Assembly (NCBI GenBank): GCA_002368175.1
Contig: AP018172.1
Span: forward strand, 807,001-871,000
Length of the DNA stretch: 64,000 nucleotides
Source of the DNA: Calothrix sp. NIES-2098
GTDB lineage: Bacteria; Cyanobacteriota; Cyanobacteriia; Cyanobacteriales; Nostocaceae
Direction: 5' to 3'
The notes below the pieces were generated by a model. The model had not been told where the DNA came from. It worked only from the letters and a program-made list of their open reading frames with translations, and searched no databases. Within the stretch, counting starts at the first letter, position 1; the number at the start of each line of letters is the position of its first letter. Position numbers and translations under genes: made by a program. Shown here piece after piece: positions 53,936-62,187 of the stretch.

Positions 53936-54976
53936 ATGACTAACCCCCTCCTAGACTACAACCCCAGCGGCGTTGGTGAAATCAATGGCAATCTCTTGGG
54001 TTTACCATTCGATTACGAGTCTGCAAACCTGATTGTATTTGCGGTACCTTGGGAAGTTACGGTTTCCTATGGTGCAGGAACCGCCAACGGCCCGCAGCAG
54101 ATTTTGGATGCATCCACTCAATTGGATTTGTTCGATTTTGATAATCCAGATGGTTGGAAACAGGGAATTTTTATGATGGAAATTCCCCAAGATATTTTAG
54201 AAAAAAGTGAATACTATCGCGCTTTAGCCGCCAAAATTATCGATCGCCTCGCCCAAGGGAAAGCGCTGACAGACGCGCCAGATTTAACACCTGTCCTCAC
54301 GGAAATTAATCGGGCTTCGCAACAGGTGAATCAATGGCTGTTTGAAAATTGTCAAAAAGCCATGAACGATGGGAAGCGAGTTGCAGTCATTGGTGGCGAT
54401 CACAGTTCGCCTTTAGGTTATTTTCAAGCCTTAGCAGCTAAGTATCCTAATTACGGCATTTTACACATAGATGCCCACGCAGATTTACGGGATGCTTATG
54501 AAGGTTTTGAATTTTCTCATGCGTCGATTATGTTCAATGCAATGAAAATACCGCAAATCTCCAAGTTAGTGCAGGTGGGTTTGCGCGATATTTGCCATGA
54601 AGAAGTGCAAATGATTGACGAATCTCATGGCCGTATCATCGCTTATTACGACCCAGCGATTAAACAAAAACTCTATGCGGGAACAACTTGGGTTGATTTG
54701 TGCCAAGAAATTATCGCTGGCTTACCAGAATTCGTGCACATCAGCTTTGATGTCGATGGTTTAGATCCTAAACTCTGTCCGAGTACGGGTACTCCTGTTC
54801 CTGGTGGCTTGGAATTAGAACAAGCCTATTGTCTGTTCCGCGAACTTGTGAAGAGTGGCAGAAAAATTATTGGCTTTGATGTCTGCGAAGTTGGCGATGC
54901 TGAGTGGGATGGTAATGTTGGGGCGCGAATTGTGTATAAATTAGCGAATTTGATGGATTTATCTCAGCAAAAATGA
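53936..54976 (+). CDS. speB: Agmatinase/arginase (ureohydrolase) family protein
   Basis: The 346-residue protein has the ureohydrolase metal motifs VIGGDHSSPLGY (about 149-160), HIDAHADLRDAYEGFEFSH (about 175-193) and SFDVDGLDPKLCPSTGTPV (about 268-286), covering the two-manganese ligands. In cyanobacteria agmatinase hydrolyses agmatine to putrescine and urea, and arginase-like members act on arginine; which applies cannot be told by eye. The length is a little above typical SpeB, with an N-terminal extension of about 50 residues. Confidence 0.88.
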   Translation: MTNPLLDYNPSGVGEINGNLLGLPFDYESANLIVFAVPWEVTVSYGAGTANGPQQILDASTQLDLFDFDNPDGWKQGIFMMEIPQDILEKSEYYRALAAKIIDRLAQGKALTDAPDLTPVLTEINRASQQVNQWLFENCQKAMNDGKRVAVIGGDHSSPLGYFQALAAKYPNYGILHIDAHADLRDAYEGFEFSHASIMFNAMKIPQISKLVQVGLRDICHEEVQMIDESHGRIIAYYDPAIKQKLYAGTTWVDLCQEIIAGLPEFVHISFDVDGLDPKLCPSTGTPVPGGLELEQAYCLFRELVKSGRKIIGFDVCEVGDAEWDGNVGARIVYKLANLMDLSQQK

Positions 54977-55041
54977 GGAAGCGATCGCTTCATTTGCCCC
55001 CCAGCTAAAAGAGCGATCGCCAGCATCATGCAGTTAAAAGA

Positions 55042-55464
55042 TTAAGGTAAAATAACAGAGGCTTCCTTACCGTTGTAATTCACCTCATTCACAGGTGTAG
55101 CTGTACCCTCAGTTGAAGACTCGGTTTTACTCGAACGGCGTGAAGATTTTTGACGTGGCTTGCCTCCCGCCTGGGTATATTGCAAACTGTCTTTACCGTA
55201 ATGGGTTGCCACACTCATTAACATATTTTCAGAATAGCGGTTTAACTCTTTTTCAATTAGAGAGATGCGACCTGCCATTTCATCCAACGTCGAAAGTAAA
55301 GTATTGTAGGTTGATAGCTCAGTTTGCAAGGTTTGGATACGACTGTCGTATTCTGCCAAACTAAATCCCTTGCCAAAGTCGAGTGTAGAGCTAATCGATC
55401 GCATACTGGCAATTCGCCGTAGAGCTTTTTGGAGAGTAGGTGAACCGCGTTTTAGTCGTACCAT
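55042..55464 (-). CDS. Conserved cyanobacterial coiled-coil protein
   Basis: The 140-residue protein begins MVRLKRGSPTLQKALRRIAS, followed by a helical coiled-coil (about 38-85, YDSRIQTLQTELSTYNTLL) and a Lys/Ser-rich disordered tail (about 104-126, RQKSSRRSSKTESSTE). Such short basic proteins are shared among cyanobacteria without known function. The start is at the ATG at 55464 after GAGGAG; a GTG at 55473 reaches farther. It is convergent with the agmatinase gene. Confidence 0.6.
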   Translation of the reverse strand: MVRLKRGSPTLQKALRRIASMRSISSTLDFGKGFSLAEYDSRIQTLQTELSTYNTLLSTLDEMAGRISLIEKELNRYSENMLMSVATHYGKDSLQYTQAGGKPRQKSSRRSSKTESSTEGTATPVNEVNYNGKEASVILP

Positions 55465-55639
55465 GAGATGCACTCCTCAAAAAATTTATAGGATTACTGT
55501 ATGTACTGTAGCTAATGCAACAATAAACCTCTCTGAGAAATAATTCGGAAAAATGATATTCCAATAGACATCGAACAGATTATTTTTAATTGTTTATACT
55601 AGCTAAAAATGTTAAAAATACTACATTTAAAAGCGACTG

Positions 55640-55968
55640 ATACCTCAAAGTCGTGTGGGAGTACTTCAAAGTCGTAAAGAGGTACTTTGACATCGTGTGC
55701 AAGTACTTCAAAGTCGTAAAGAGGTACTTTGACATCGTGTGCGAGTACTTCAATGTTGTAGTGAGGTACTTGAAGATTGTGTGGAGGTACTTCAAAGTCG
55801 TGTTGAGGTACTTGAAGATCGTGTGGAGGTACTTCAAAGTCGTGTTGAGGTACTTTGAAATCGTGTGGAAGTACTTCAATGTGGTGTTGAGGTACTTTGA
55901 AATCGTGTTGGAGTATTAAATGATGGGTTTCCTTAGCTTAACCTAACCTACAGTGAAGGCGATCGCAC
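55640..55968 (+). repeat. 21-bp minisatellite array, copy 1, with conserved tail
   Basis: A degenerate first unit at 55640 is followed by twelve exact-length 21-bp units from 55661 to 55912, each starting GTACTT. Alternate units differ (TTCAAAGTCGT versus TTTGACATCGT), so a 42-bp higher-order repeat is visible. At 55913 the array ends in GTATT and a tail (AAATGATGGGTTTCCTTAGC, then TTAACCTAACCTA and a GGCGATCGC) that recurs at 56888 and 61764. All frames are open because 21 is a multiple of three, so predicted proteins here are artefacts. Confidence 0.9.
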
Positions 55969-56047
55969 TGAGTAAAGAAGTCTGTGCCTCCCTCAATCCT
56001 GCTTCAGCGATCGCTCGTTTTCCCCAAAAAGTTTGTCAAGCTGTTGT

Positions 56048-56458
56048 CTAAGCGTCAACGGGCAATAGAATAATCGGAATATGTGTCCGAAAAGTGTGAA
56101 AATCATTATCAGTGGTGAGGATGCTGTAGCTGCGACGATGAGCAACTGCACAAATCAAAAAATCAGTATTTGAACCCTGGATACCATTGCTGCGGCAGGT
56201 ATTGAAAAACTCTGCGGCGATTTCGTAATCTTCAGCTATGAGTTCTAAATCTCTTAAAGCTCGCAGGTAATCTCGCAGACGGGTAAACTGTTCAAAATTG
56301 CGAATTCCAGACAGAATTTCTTGGCGAATTGCGCCAAGCATTACAACTTGGTCATCAGTGATTAAATTCTGCAATATTGCGATCGCAGGGGAAGAATCAG
56401 GTGGCGTTCTCCGACGCAGAGCCAGTGACCAAACAGAAGTATCAACAATTACACTCAT
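56048..56458 (-). CDS. VapC-family PIN-domain toxin
   Basis: The 136-residue protein has the PIN acidic residues: Asp in MSVIVDTSVWSLAL, Glu in LGAIRQEILSGI, Asp in NTDFLICAVAHRR and Asp in ILTTDNDFHTF. PIN toxins cut RNA, usually tRNA or rRNA, with magnesium. Its start overlaps the stop of the antitoxin gene by 4 bp (ATGA). It lies between two copies of the 21-bp repeat element. Confidence 0.92.
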   Translation of the reverse strand: MSVIVDTSVWSLALRRRTPPDSSPAIAILQNLITDDQVVMLGAIRQEILSGIRNFEQFTRLRDYLRALRDLELIAEDYEIAAEFFNTCRSNGIQGSNTDFLICAVAHRRSYSILTTDNDFHTFRTHIPIILLPVDA

Positions 56459-56655
56459 GTTTGCTGACGTTGGTGTTTGTAGTCATAGCCTTCGTCATAA
56501 TCGATAGTACCAAAGAGTTCTAACACTTTCAGCCGCTTGCGACGTTGAATATATTCGCGCAGTGCTGTTTCCACCAGGGAATCAATGCTCACCTGGTCAT
56601 CAAGTGCCAACGCCTCTTGTAGTAAAGCTTCGTTTATGTTGAGTGGTGTAGCCAC
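56455..56655 (-). CDS. VapB-family antitoxin
   Basis: The 66-residue protein begins MATPLNINEALLQEALAL and has a DNA-binding ribbon-helix-helix-like section (VSIDSLVETALREYIQRRKR), then an acidic C-terminal part (ELFGTIDYDEGYDY) typical of VapB proteins that bind VapC. It heads the operon and should repress it in complex with the toxin. Confidence 0.88.
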   Translation of the reverse strand: MATPLNINEALLQEALALDDQVSIDSLVETALREYIQRRKRLKVLELFGTIDYDEGYDYKHQRQQT

Positions 56656-56867
56656 AATTAATTCTGAGCTAACAACTGACTAAATCGATAGTAGCGCACC
56701 CTGCTATGAGCGAGCGCTCTTTTTCCCAACTATGCGATCGCTGTTCTCCCATTTCCTCAAATTTGATCGCCCGTCCTACTGCGATCGCTTACAACTATCT
56801 CAACTATGAGCGATCGCTCAAGAGAATCAGAAAGCGATCGCTCCTCAAAATAAGAAGGCGATCGCAC

Positions 56868-56990
56868 TGAGGTACTTTCAAGCCATGTTGGAGTATTAGA
56901 TGATGAGTTTCCCTAGCTTAACCCTACCTATGGCAAAGGCGATACCTTTGGTCAGTTTCACTAACGCACTGAAAGGTATCATAAATAGAA
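56868..56990 (+). repeat. 21-bp repeat element, copy 2 (single unit plus tail)
   Basis: One unit (GAGGTACTTTCAAGCCATG) is followed by GTATTAGATGATGAGTTTCC and TATGGCAAAGGCGATACC, the same tail as copies 1 and 3. The tail closes in a hairpin, GATACCTTT at 56944-56952 and AAAGGTATC at 56972-56980, with CAGT/ACTG inside. Confidence 0.8.
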
Positions 56991-57398
56991 TTCAACTATA
57001 AGTCTTTGCTAAATGTGCGATCGCCCTTTGACTCACTTTTCAAGATACGATCGCAAAACCAAGTTAATCCAGGGAAAAAGTGTTATGGGGGTTTGGTGCT
57101 AAAATATAAGCTTTTAATTTTTTCATAAATCAAACCCGAATCATATAAATTTCCATATAGATTAAAGATTTATAAGTAATAGCGATTACTGTATAAATTT
57201 TTAACAAACTTAGTTTGAAATAACAGTAAATTTACGGCAGCTATTATTGATTTGTAACGGCAAATATACTACATTGCACATGGATTCGCTGTTACAGAAA
57301 TTGTTTCAGGTGTGCGGCGATCGCTTCATGCAGACGTTTACGCGATCGGGATGCTGGTTTGGGGAAATTTTTGTAAGTAGCTAAACAAAAGTGTTTAA

Positions 57399-57426
57399 GG
57401 TGCGTTGTCACACAGCGCAACACACC
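57399..57426. repeat. Second copy of the GGTGCGTT dispersed hairpin
   Basis: GGTGCGTTG and CGCAACACACC form an imperfect inverted pair, matching the repeat at 4136-4163. Confidence 0.6.
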
Positions 57427-57465
57427 CTACGAAACTACAAATGAATTTAATTTTAGGAGCTTTAA

Positions 57466-60400
57466 ATGCTAAGTTGTGAAGCTACATTGCCTGCGATCGC
57501 TTCGCCAGTGACAATTCTCAACCCAACAGCCCCTGTAGTGAGTGATGGCTTAACTCCATTGCACGCTGCGGTTGCCTTTGTCGATGCCGCCCTCCCTGAC
57601 TATCAAACCCTGGTGGATGGGTTAAGTGCCAACACAGCCATCTATCTGCTCGACCCCGCTAGCGATGGACTGGGACAAATCAGCCAGGTATTAGCAGGCT
57701 ACAGCAACCTCGCTAGCGTGCAAATCTTCTCCCACGGCAGCGAGGCAGCCTTGCAACTAGGCAACACGCATCTGAACAGCGACACATTACTCGACTATGC
57801 CGATACCTTACAGTACTGGTCAAGCGCCCTGAGCGAAACAGGCGACCTGCTATTTTATGGTTGTAACCTAGCAGCCAATAGTGCCGGACAAGCATTTGTC
57901 AGCCAGATTGCCGCCCTCACTGGGGCGGATGTTGCCGCCTCCACAGACTTAACAGGTAGTAGCGCTCAGGGCGGCGATTGGGAATTGGAATTTAGCACGG
58001 GCAGCATTGAAGCCTTAGATAACTTAGCACCTTGGGCACAGTCTGCCTATGAAAATGTGCTAGCAACCTACGTCGTCAACGCCCTAGGCGATACCGATGA
58101 TGGCAACCCCACCAACGGCACAACGACTCTGCGAGAAGCAGTGAATTTGGCAAATGCCAATGCAGGTGCAGATCTCATCACCTTTAACTTGGCTGCCAAC
58201 TCAACCATCACCTTGTCGAGCGAACTGGTATTAACCGACAAAGCCGAAACGAAAATCGACGGTAGCAATGTTAGCGGATTAACAATTAGCGGTGGCGGTG
58301 CTACAAGAGTATTGCAAGTGGACTTTGGCGCAGCCGCTGCCTTGAATCGGCTGACAATCAGCGGCGGGAACAGTAGTGGGTTACTCGGCGGCGGCATTTA
58401 CAACAACGGCACGCTGACACTGAGCAACAGCACCATTTCCAGCAACTCCGCAGATAGCGGCGGCGGCATTTACAACAACGGCACGCTGACATTGAGTAAC
58501 AGCACCATCTCTAGCAACTCTGCAAATAGCGGTGGCGGCATTTACAACAATGGCACGCTGACAGCAACTAACAACACTATCTTTGGCAACTCCACTGCTG
58601 GATTAGGCGGTGGCATTTCAAACTATGGCACGCTGACAGCAACTAACAACACTATCTTTGGCAACTCCGCAGATACTGGTGGCGGCATTTTCAACTACAC
58701 TGGCAAGGCGAGTGTCAGCAACAGCATTGTGGCAGGCAATACTGCCGCATTTGGCAGGGAAATTTACTTTGTTTCCCCAGCGATTTCTGGTGGCAACAAC
58801 CTGTTTGGTTTCAGCGGCGATAGCGGCTTGTCGGATGTAGCGACACTCAGCACCGACATCACCCCTACCGTTGCCCTCAACCAAATTCTTGACACCACCC
58901 TCAAGGACAACGGCGGCCCCACCAAAACCCTAGCGCTAGTTGCAGGTAGCCCCGCCATTGATGCAGGCAACACCACCCTCATCATTGACCAACGCGGCAT
59001 TGCCCGTCCCCAAGGTATTGCCAGTGACATCGGTGCCTTTGAAGTTGCGCGAGCAGCCTACGTCGTCAACGCCCTAGGGGACAGCGATGATGGCAACCCC
59101 ACCAACGGCACAACGACTCTGCGGGAAGCAGTGAATTTGGCAAATGCCAATGCAGGTGCAGATCTCATCACCTTTAACCTGGCTGCCAACTCAACCATCA
59201 CCTTGTCGAGCGAACTGGTATTAACCGACAAAGCCGAAACGAAAATCGACGGTAGCAATGTTAGCGGATTAACAATTAGCGGTGGCGGTGCTACAAGAGT
59301 ATTGCAAGTGGACTTTGGCGCAGCCGCTGCCTTGAATCGGCTGACAATCAGCGGCGGGAACAGTAGTGGGTTACTCGGCGGCGGCATTTACAACAACGGC
59401 ACGCTGACACTGAGCAACAGCACCATTTCCAGCAACTCCGCAGATAGCGGCGGCGGCATTTACAACAACGGCACGCTGACATTGAGTAACAGCACCATCT
59501 CTAGCAACTCTGCAAATAGCGGTGGCGGCATTTACAACAATGGCACGCTGACAGCAACTAACAACACTATCTTTGGCAACTCCACTGCTGGATTAGGCGG
59601 TGGCATTTCAAACTATGGCACGCTGACAGCAACTAACAACACTATCTTTGGCAACTCCGCAGATACTGGTGGCGGCATTTTCAACTACACTGGCAAGGCG
59701 AGTGTCAGCAACAGCATTGTGGCAGGCAATACTGCCGCATTTGGCAGGGAAATTTACTTTGTTTCCCCAGCGATTTCTGGTGGCAACAACCTGTTTGGTT
59801 TCAGCGGCGATAGCGGCTTGTCGGATGTAGCGACACTCAGCACCGACATCACCCCTACCGTTGCCCTCAACCAGATTCTCGACACCACCCTCAAGGATAA
59901 CGGCGGCCCCACCAAAACCCTGGCGTTAGTTGCAGGTAGCCCCGCCATTGATATAGGTAACACCACCCTCATCATTGACCAACGCGGCATTGCCCGTCCT
60001 CAAGGTATTGCCAGTGACATCGGTGCCTTTGAATTTGTCACTAACCGCCCTCCCGTTGCCAATAACGACCACTTCACCACCAACGAAGACACCCCCATCA
60101 CAGGCAACATCCTCACCAACGACAAAGACCTCGATAACAAAACCCTCACAGCGATTTTACGCACCAGCCCCAGCAACGGCTCTTTGGTGTTGAACTCTGA
60201 TGGCAACTTCACCTACACCCCTAACTCTAATTTTAACGGCAGCGATTCCTTCACCTACATCGTCAGCGATGGCAAAGGCGGCACCGCCACGGCTATCGTC
60301 AACCTCACCATCAACCCAGTCAATGATGCACCCACCTTCAGTAAAGGTGCTAACCTGACAGTGAATCAAAATGCTGGGGCGCAAACTGTGCCAAATTGGG

Positions 60401-61071
60401 CAACCAACCTCTCAGCTGGGCCAGCCAACGAAGCGGGACAAACTCTCAATTTTACTGTCACCAATGACAATAACAAGCTGTTCCGCGTACAACCGAGTAT
60501 AGATAAAAACGGCACCCTCACCTACACCCCTAACCCCAACCTCAGCCCCAATCTTACCAACCGCACCGCCACAGTCACAGTCACCTTACGCGACAATGGC
60601 GGCACTGCCAACGGTGGACAAAACTCCTTCACCCAAACCTTCACTATCTCCGTCGGCAAAACTCAGAGTGGCGGCAATTGCAATGATAATCTCAACGGCA
60701 GTGCTGGGGACGATCGCCTTAATGGTGGCAACGGCAATGACAAGCTGTTCGGCGGTGCAGGCAATGACACTCTGCATGGCGGCAACGGTGCGGATGTGTT
60801 GCGCGGTGGCTTAGGCAACGACACTCTCTATGGCGGCAATGGCCGCGATATCTTTATCCTGGCAGCAGGTGAGGGTACTGATACAATTGCGGACTTCCAG
60901 AATAATAGCGACAAGATTGGCTTGGTAGGTGGGTTGACCTTTGACGACCTGACTATTGTGCAAGATGGGTCGCGCACTCGCATTAGCATCACCAGCACAG
61001 GTAAGTTCCTGGCTTACCTGAATGGAGTCAACTTCAAACTCATTGACAAAAACGATTTCCTGTTGGTTTAG
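57466..61071 (+). CDS. Giant secreted protein: DUF4347, two beta-helix repeats, cadherin-like and RTX domains
   Basis: The 1201-residue protein has a DUF4347 domain (about 30-195, with VQIFSHGSEAALQLG and LLFYGCNLA). Two near-identical blocks of about 330 residues follow (202-527 and 532-857), each starting YVVNALGD and full of GGGIYNNGTLTLSNSTISSN beta-helix turns. Then come a cadherin-like or VCBS-like domain (about 865-950, NEDTPITGNILTNDKDLD), a second Ig-like domain, and RTX calcium-binding nonapeptides (GGNGNDKLFGGAGNDTLHGG) before a C-terminal DIFIL/IADFQNNSDKI signal. It should be exported by a type I system and work at the cell surface. TAGGAG precedes the ATG. Confidence 0.92.
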   Translation: MLSCEATLPAIASPVTILNPTAPVVSDGLTPLHAAVAFVDAALPDYQTLVDGLSANTAIYLLDPASDGLGQISQVLAGYSNLASVQIFSHGSEAALQLGNTHLNSDTLLDYADTLQYWSSALSETGDLLFYGCNLAANSAGQAFVSQIAALTGADVAASTDLTGSSAQGGDWELEFSTGSIEALDNLAPWAQSAYENVLATYVVNALGDTDDGNPTNGTTTLREAVNLANANAGADLITFNLAANSTITLSSELVLTDKAETKIDGSNVSGLTISGGGATRVLQVDFGAAAALNRLTISGGNSSGLLGGGIYNNGTLTLSNSTISSNSADSGGGIYNNGTLTLSNSTISSNSANSGGGIYNNGTLTATNNTIFGNSTAGLGGGISNYGTLTATNNTIFGNSADTGGGIFNYTGKASVSNSIVAGNTAAFGREIYFVSPAISGGNNLFGFSGDSGLSDVATLSTDITPTVALNQILDTTLKDNGGPTKTLALVAGSPAIDAGNTTLIIDQRGIARPQGIASDIGAFEVARAAYVVNALGDSDDGNPTNGTTTLREAVNLANANAGADLITFNLAANSTITLSSELVLTDKAETKIDGSNVSGLTISGGGATRVLQVDFGAAAALNRLTISGGNSSGLLGGGIYNNGTLTLSNSTISSNSADSGGGIYNNGTLTLSNSTISSNSANSGGGIYNNGTLTATNNTIFGNSTAGLGGGISNYGTLTATNNTIFGNSADTGGGIFNYTGKASVSNSIVAGNTAAFGREIYFVSPAISGGNNLFGFSGDSGLSDVATLSTDITPTVALNQILDTTLKDNGGPTKTLALVAGSPAIDIGNTTLIIDQRGIARPQGIASDIGAFEFVTNRPPVANNDHFTTNEDTPITGNILTNDKDLDNKTLTAILRTSPSNGSLVLNSDGNFTYTPNSNFNGSDSFTYIVSDGKGGTATAIVNLTINPVNDAPTFSKGANLTVNQNAGAQTVPNWATNLSAGPANEAGQTLNFTVTNDNNKLFRVQPSIDKNGTLTYTPNPNLSPNLTNRTATVTVTLRDNGGTANGGQNSFTQTFTISVGKTQSGGNCNDNLNGSAGDDRLNGGNGNDKLFGGAGNDTLHGGNGADVLRGGLGNDTLYGGNGRDIFILAAGEGTDTIADFQNNSDKIGLVGGLTFDDLTIVQDGSRTRISITSTGKFLAYLNGVNFKLIDKNDFLLV
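58068..60047 (+). repeat. 990-bp tandem duplication inside the secreted protein gene
   Basis: The segment 58068-59057 is repeated at 59058-60047 with an offset of 990 bp (330 codons). The differences I can see lie near the two ends (for example GATACC versus GACAGC after CTAGG, and CCAAATTCTT versus CCAGATTCTC); about 700 bp in the middle appear identical. The duplication is in frame and recent, or kept alike by gene conversion. Confidence 0.9.
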
Positions 61072-61326
61072 CATTTGAACGTAGACTGCGCCTACATCCC
61101 CCTGAACAAGCACAGCCTTCTGTGTAACAAAGGCTACGATGTAGGTACTTTAAGCCAAGGTGTTTGCGATCGCATTTGTCAAATAAAACCATTTTGAAAA
61201 CAGAATGCGACGAATGATCTCATGTCCGCTAAATTATACCAATTCTCCAAAATAAGGATACACATAGGCAGCAGGGGGAGAATTACCCGTAGTCCGAATT
61301 TAAAGAAATGGTATTAGTTGCGATAT

Positions 61327-61471
61327 GTCATTGCGAGTGGAACGTAGTGGAACGAAGCAATCACAAGGCCTATGCAATTGCTTCCCTACCCTACTCTACC
61401 CTTCTCCTTTGGAGACGCTGACGCGAACGGGAACGGCTCCGCCGAACAGCGAACGCTTCGCTCGCAATGAC
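61327..61471. mobile_element. MITE-like element with inverted ends
   Basis: GTCATTGCGAG (61327-61337) is a perfect inverted copy of CTCGCAATGAC (61461-61471). The 145-bp interior contains GAAGCAATCAC and GGAGACGCTGACGCGAACG, words common in dispersed cyanobacterial repeats. There is no coding frame, so it would be non-autonomous. A half-element occurs near 49734. Confidence 0.7.
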
Positions 61472-61553
61472 TGTAAATATTTTTGTTTAGGTGCTTACCA
61501 AAAGATTATGGGTGTTCCCTACAAAGAATTTATCTGCTACAAGTAATCAATAG

Positions 61554-61880
61554 CTACCTCAAAGTTGTGTGAAAGTACTTGAAAGTCGTACTGAGGTACT
61601 TGGGAATCGTATTGAAGTACTTGGTAATTGTGTTGAGGTACTTGAAAGTCGTACTGAGGTACTTGCTAATCGTGTTGAGGTACTTGAAAGTCGTATTGAA
61701 GTACTTGAAAGTTGTGTTGAGGTACTTGGAAGTCGTGCTGAAGTACTTGGGAATCGTGTTGAAGTATTTAGATGATGAATTTCCTTGCCTCAACCTAACC
61801 TATGGCAAAAGCGATACCTTCTCTGCAAGACACACCGCATAGCTTTTCTGTAAAAGTACGCTAATGCTTGGTATCATTTT
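61554..61880 (+). repeat. 21-bp minisatellite array, copy 3, with conserved tail
   Basis: A degenerate first unit is followed by nine 21-bp units starting at 61575 and ending at 61763, each starting GTACTTG. The array then passes into GTATTTAGATGATGAATTTCC and TATGGCAAAAGCGATACC. GATACC (61813-61818) and GGTATC (61870-61875) form a distant inverted pair. Orientation is the same as copies 1 and 2. Confidence 0.9.
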
Positions 61881-62056
61881 CTCATCCCCTTTAAATATTT
61901 TTTAAATTGGCAGGCTTTTTGCCCAAACCCAACTATATAACTGTTGAGTCAGAGAAAAAAAACTGTCTTTAGATAGATGCGGTAATATTACTCAGTCTGC
62001 AAGATTGGAAATGTGAAGTCAACTTAACACTCACTGGAGATGAGTTTCCGGTTCGG

Positions 62057-62187
62057 TTCACCTAATTGGGCGCAGTTTGCGGCAAGCAAGGTGAAAGTCG
62101 ATTGCAGATATGAAGGAAAATCGTTTTCCTGTATCTGAAATAAAAGTCCAAGTGACAGGGACTTTTGACCGCTGAACCCCATACACT
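62057..62187 (+). promoter_or_regulatory. Structured 5' leader of the glycosyltransferase gene
   Basis: Three helices are visible. First, TTCACCT (62057-62063) with AGGTGAA (62089-62095), enclosing CGCA/TGCG (62071-62074, 62078-62081) across a symmetric 7+7 internal loop. Second, CAGATA (62105-62110) with TATCTG (62132-62137), capped by AGGAAAA/TTTTCCT. Third, AAAAGTCC (62142-62149) with GGACTTTT (62159-62166), just before the ATG. This looks like a cis-acting RNA, possibly a riboswitch or attenuator, but I do not recognise a known class. Confidence 0.6.

Larger units (their letters stand above)
56656..57465. other. HIP1-dense intergenic region
   Basis: Five GCGATCGC octamers occur at 56734, 56781, 56810, 56834 and 56858, within 132 bp. 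The solo copy of the 21-bp element (56868-56990) and a GGTGCGTT hairpin (57399-57426) follow. I see no coding frame. Confidence 0.65.
61072..62056. other. Repeat-rich intergenic region before the glycosyltransferase
   Basis: This 1.1-kb gap contains a MITE-like element (61327-61471) and the third copy of the 21-bp repeat (61554-61880), described separately, and no gene that I can support. AT-rich DNA with a possible promoter precedes the structured leader at 62057. Confidence 0.6.

Noticed and set aside
55586..55919. Proteins of KYLHTIFKYLNTTL or RYFKVVLRYLK type on both strands
   Set aside because: They are translations of a 21-bp minisatellite; every frame is open because the unit is seven codons.
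58068..59990. Minus-strand frames of about 60-109 codons opposite the secreted protein
   Set aside because: They are repeated shadows of the plus-strand gene and duplicate with it.
55640..61770. CRISPR array
   Set aside because: The 21-bp units abut one another with no spacers, and no cas gene is present.
62041..62100. tRNA or group II intron fragment before the glycosyltransferase
   Set aside because: GGTTCGGTTC and AGGTGAAAGTC hint at these, but there is no cloverleaf and no intron domain V.
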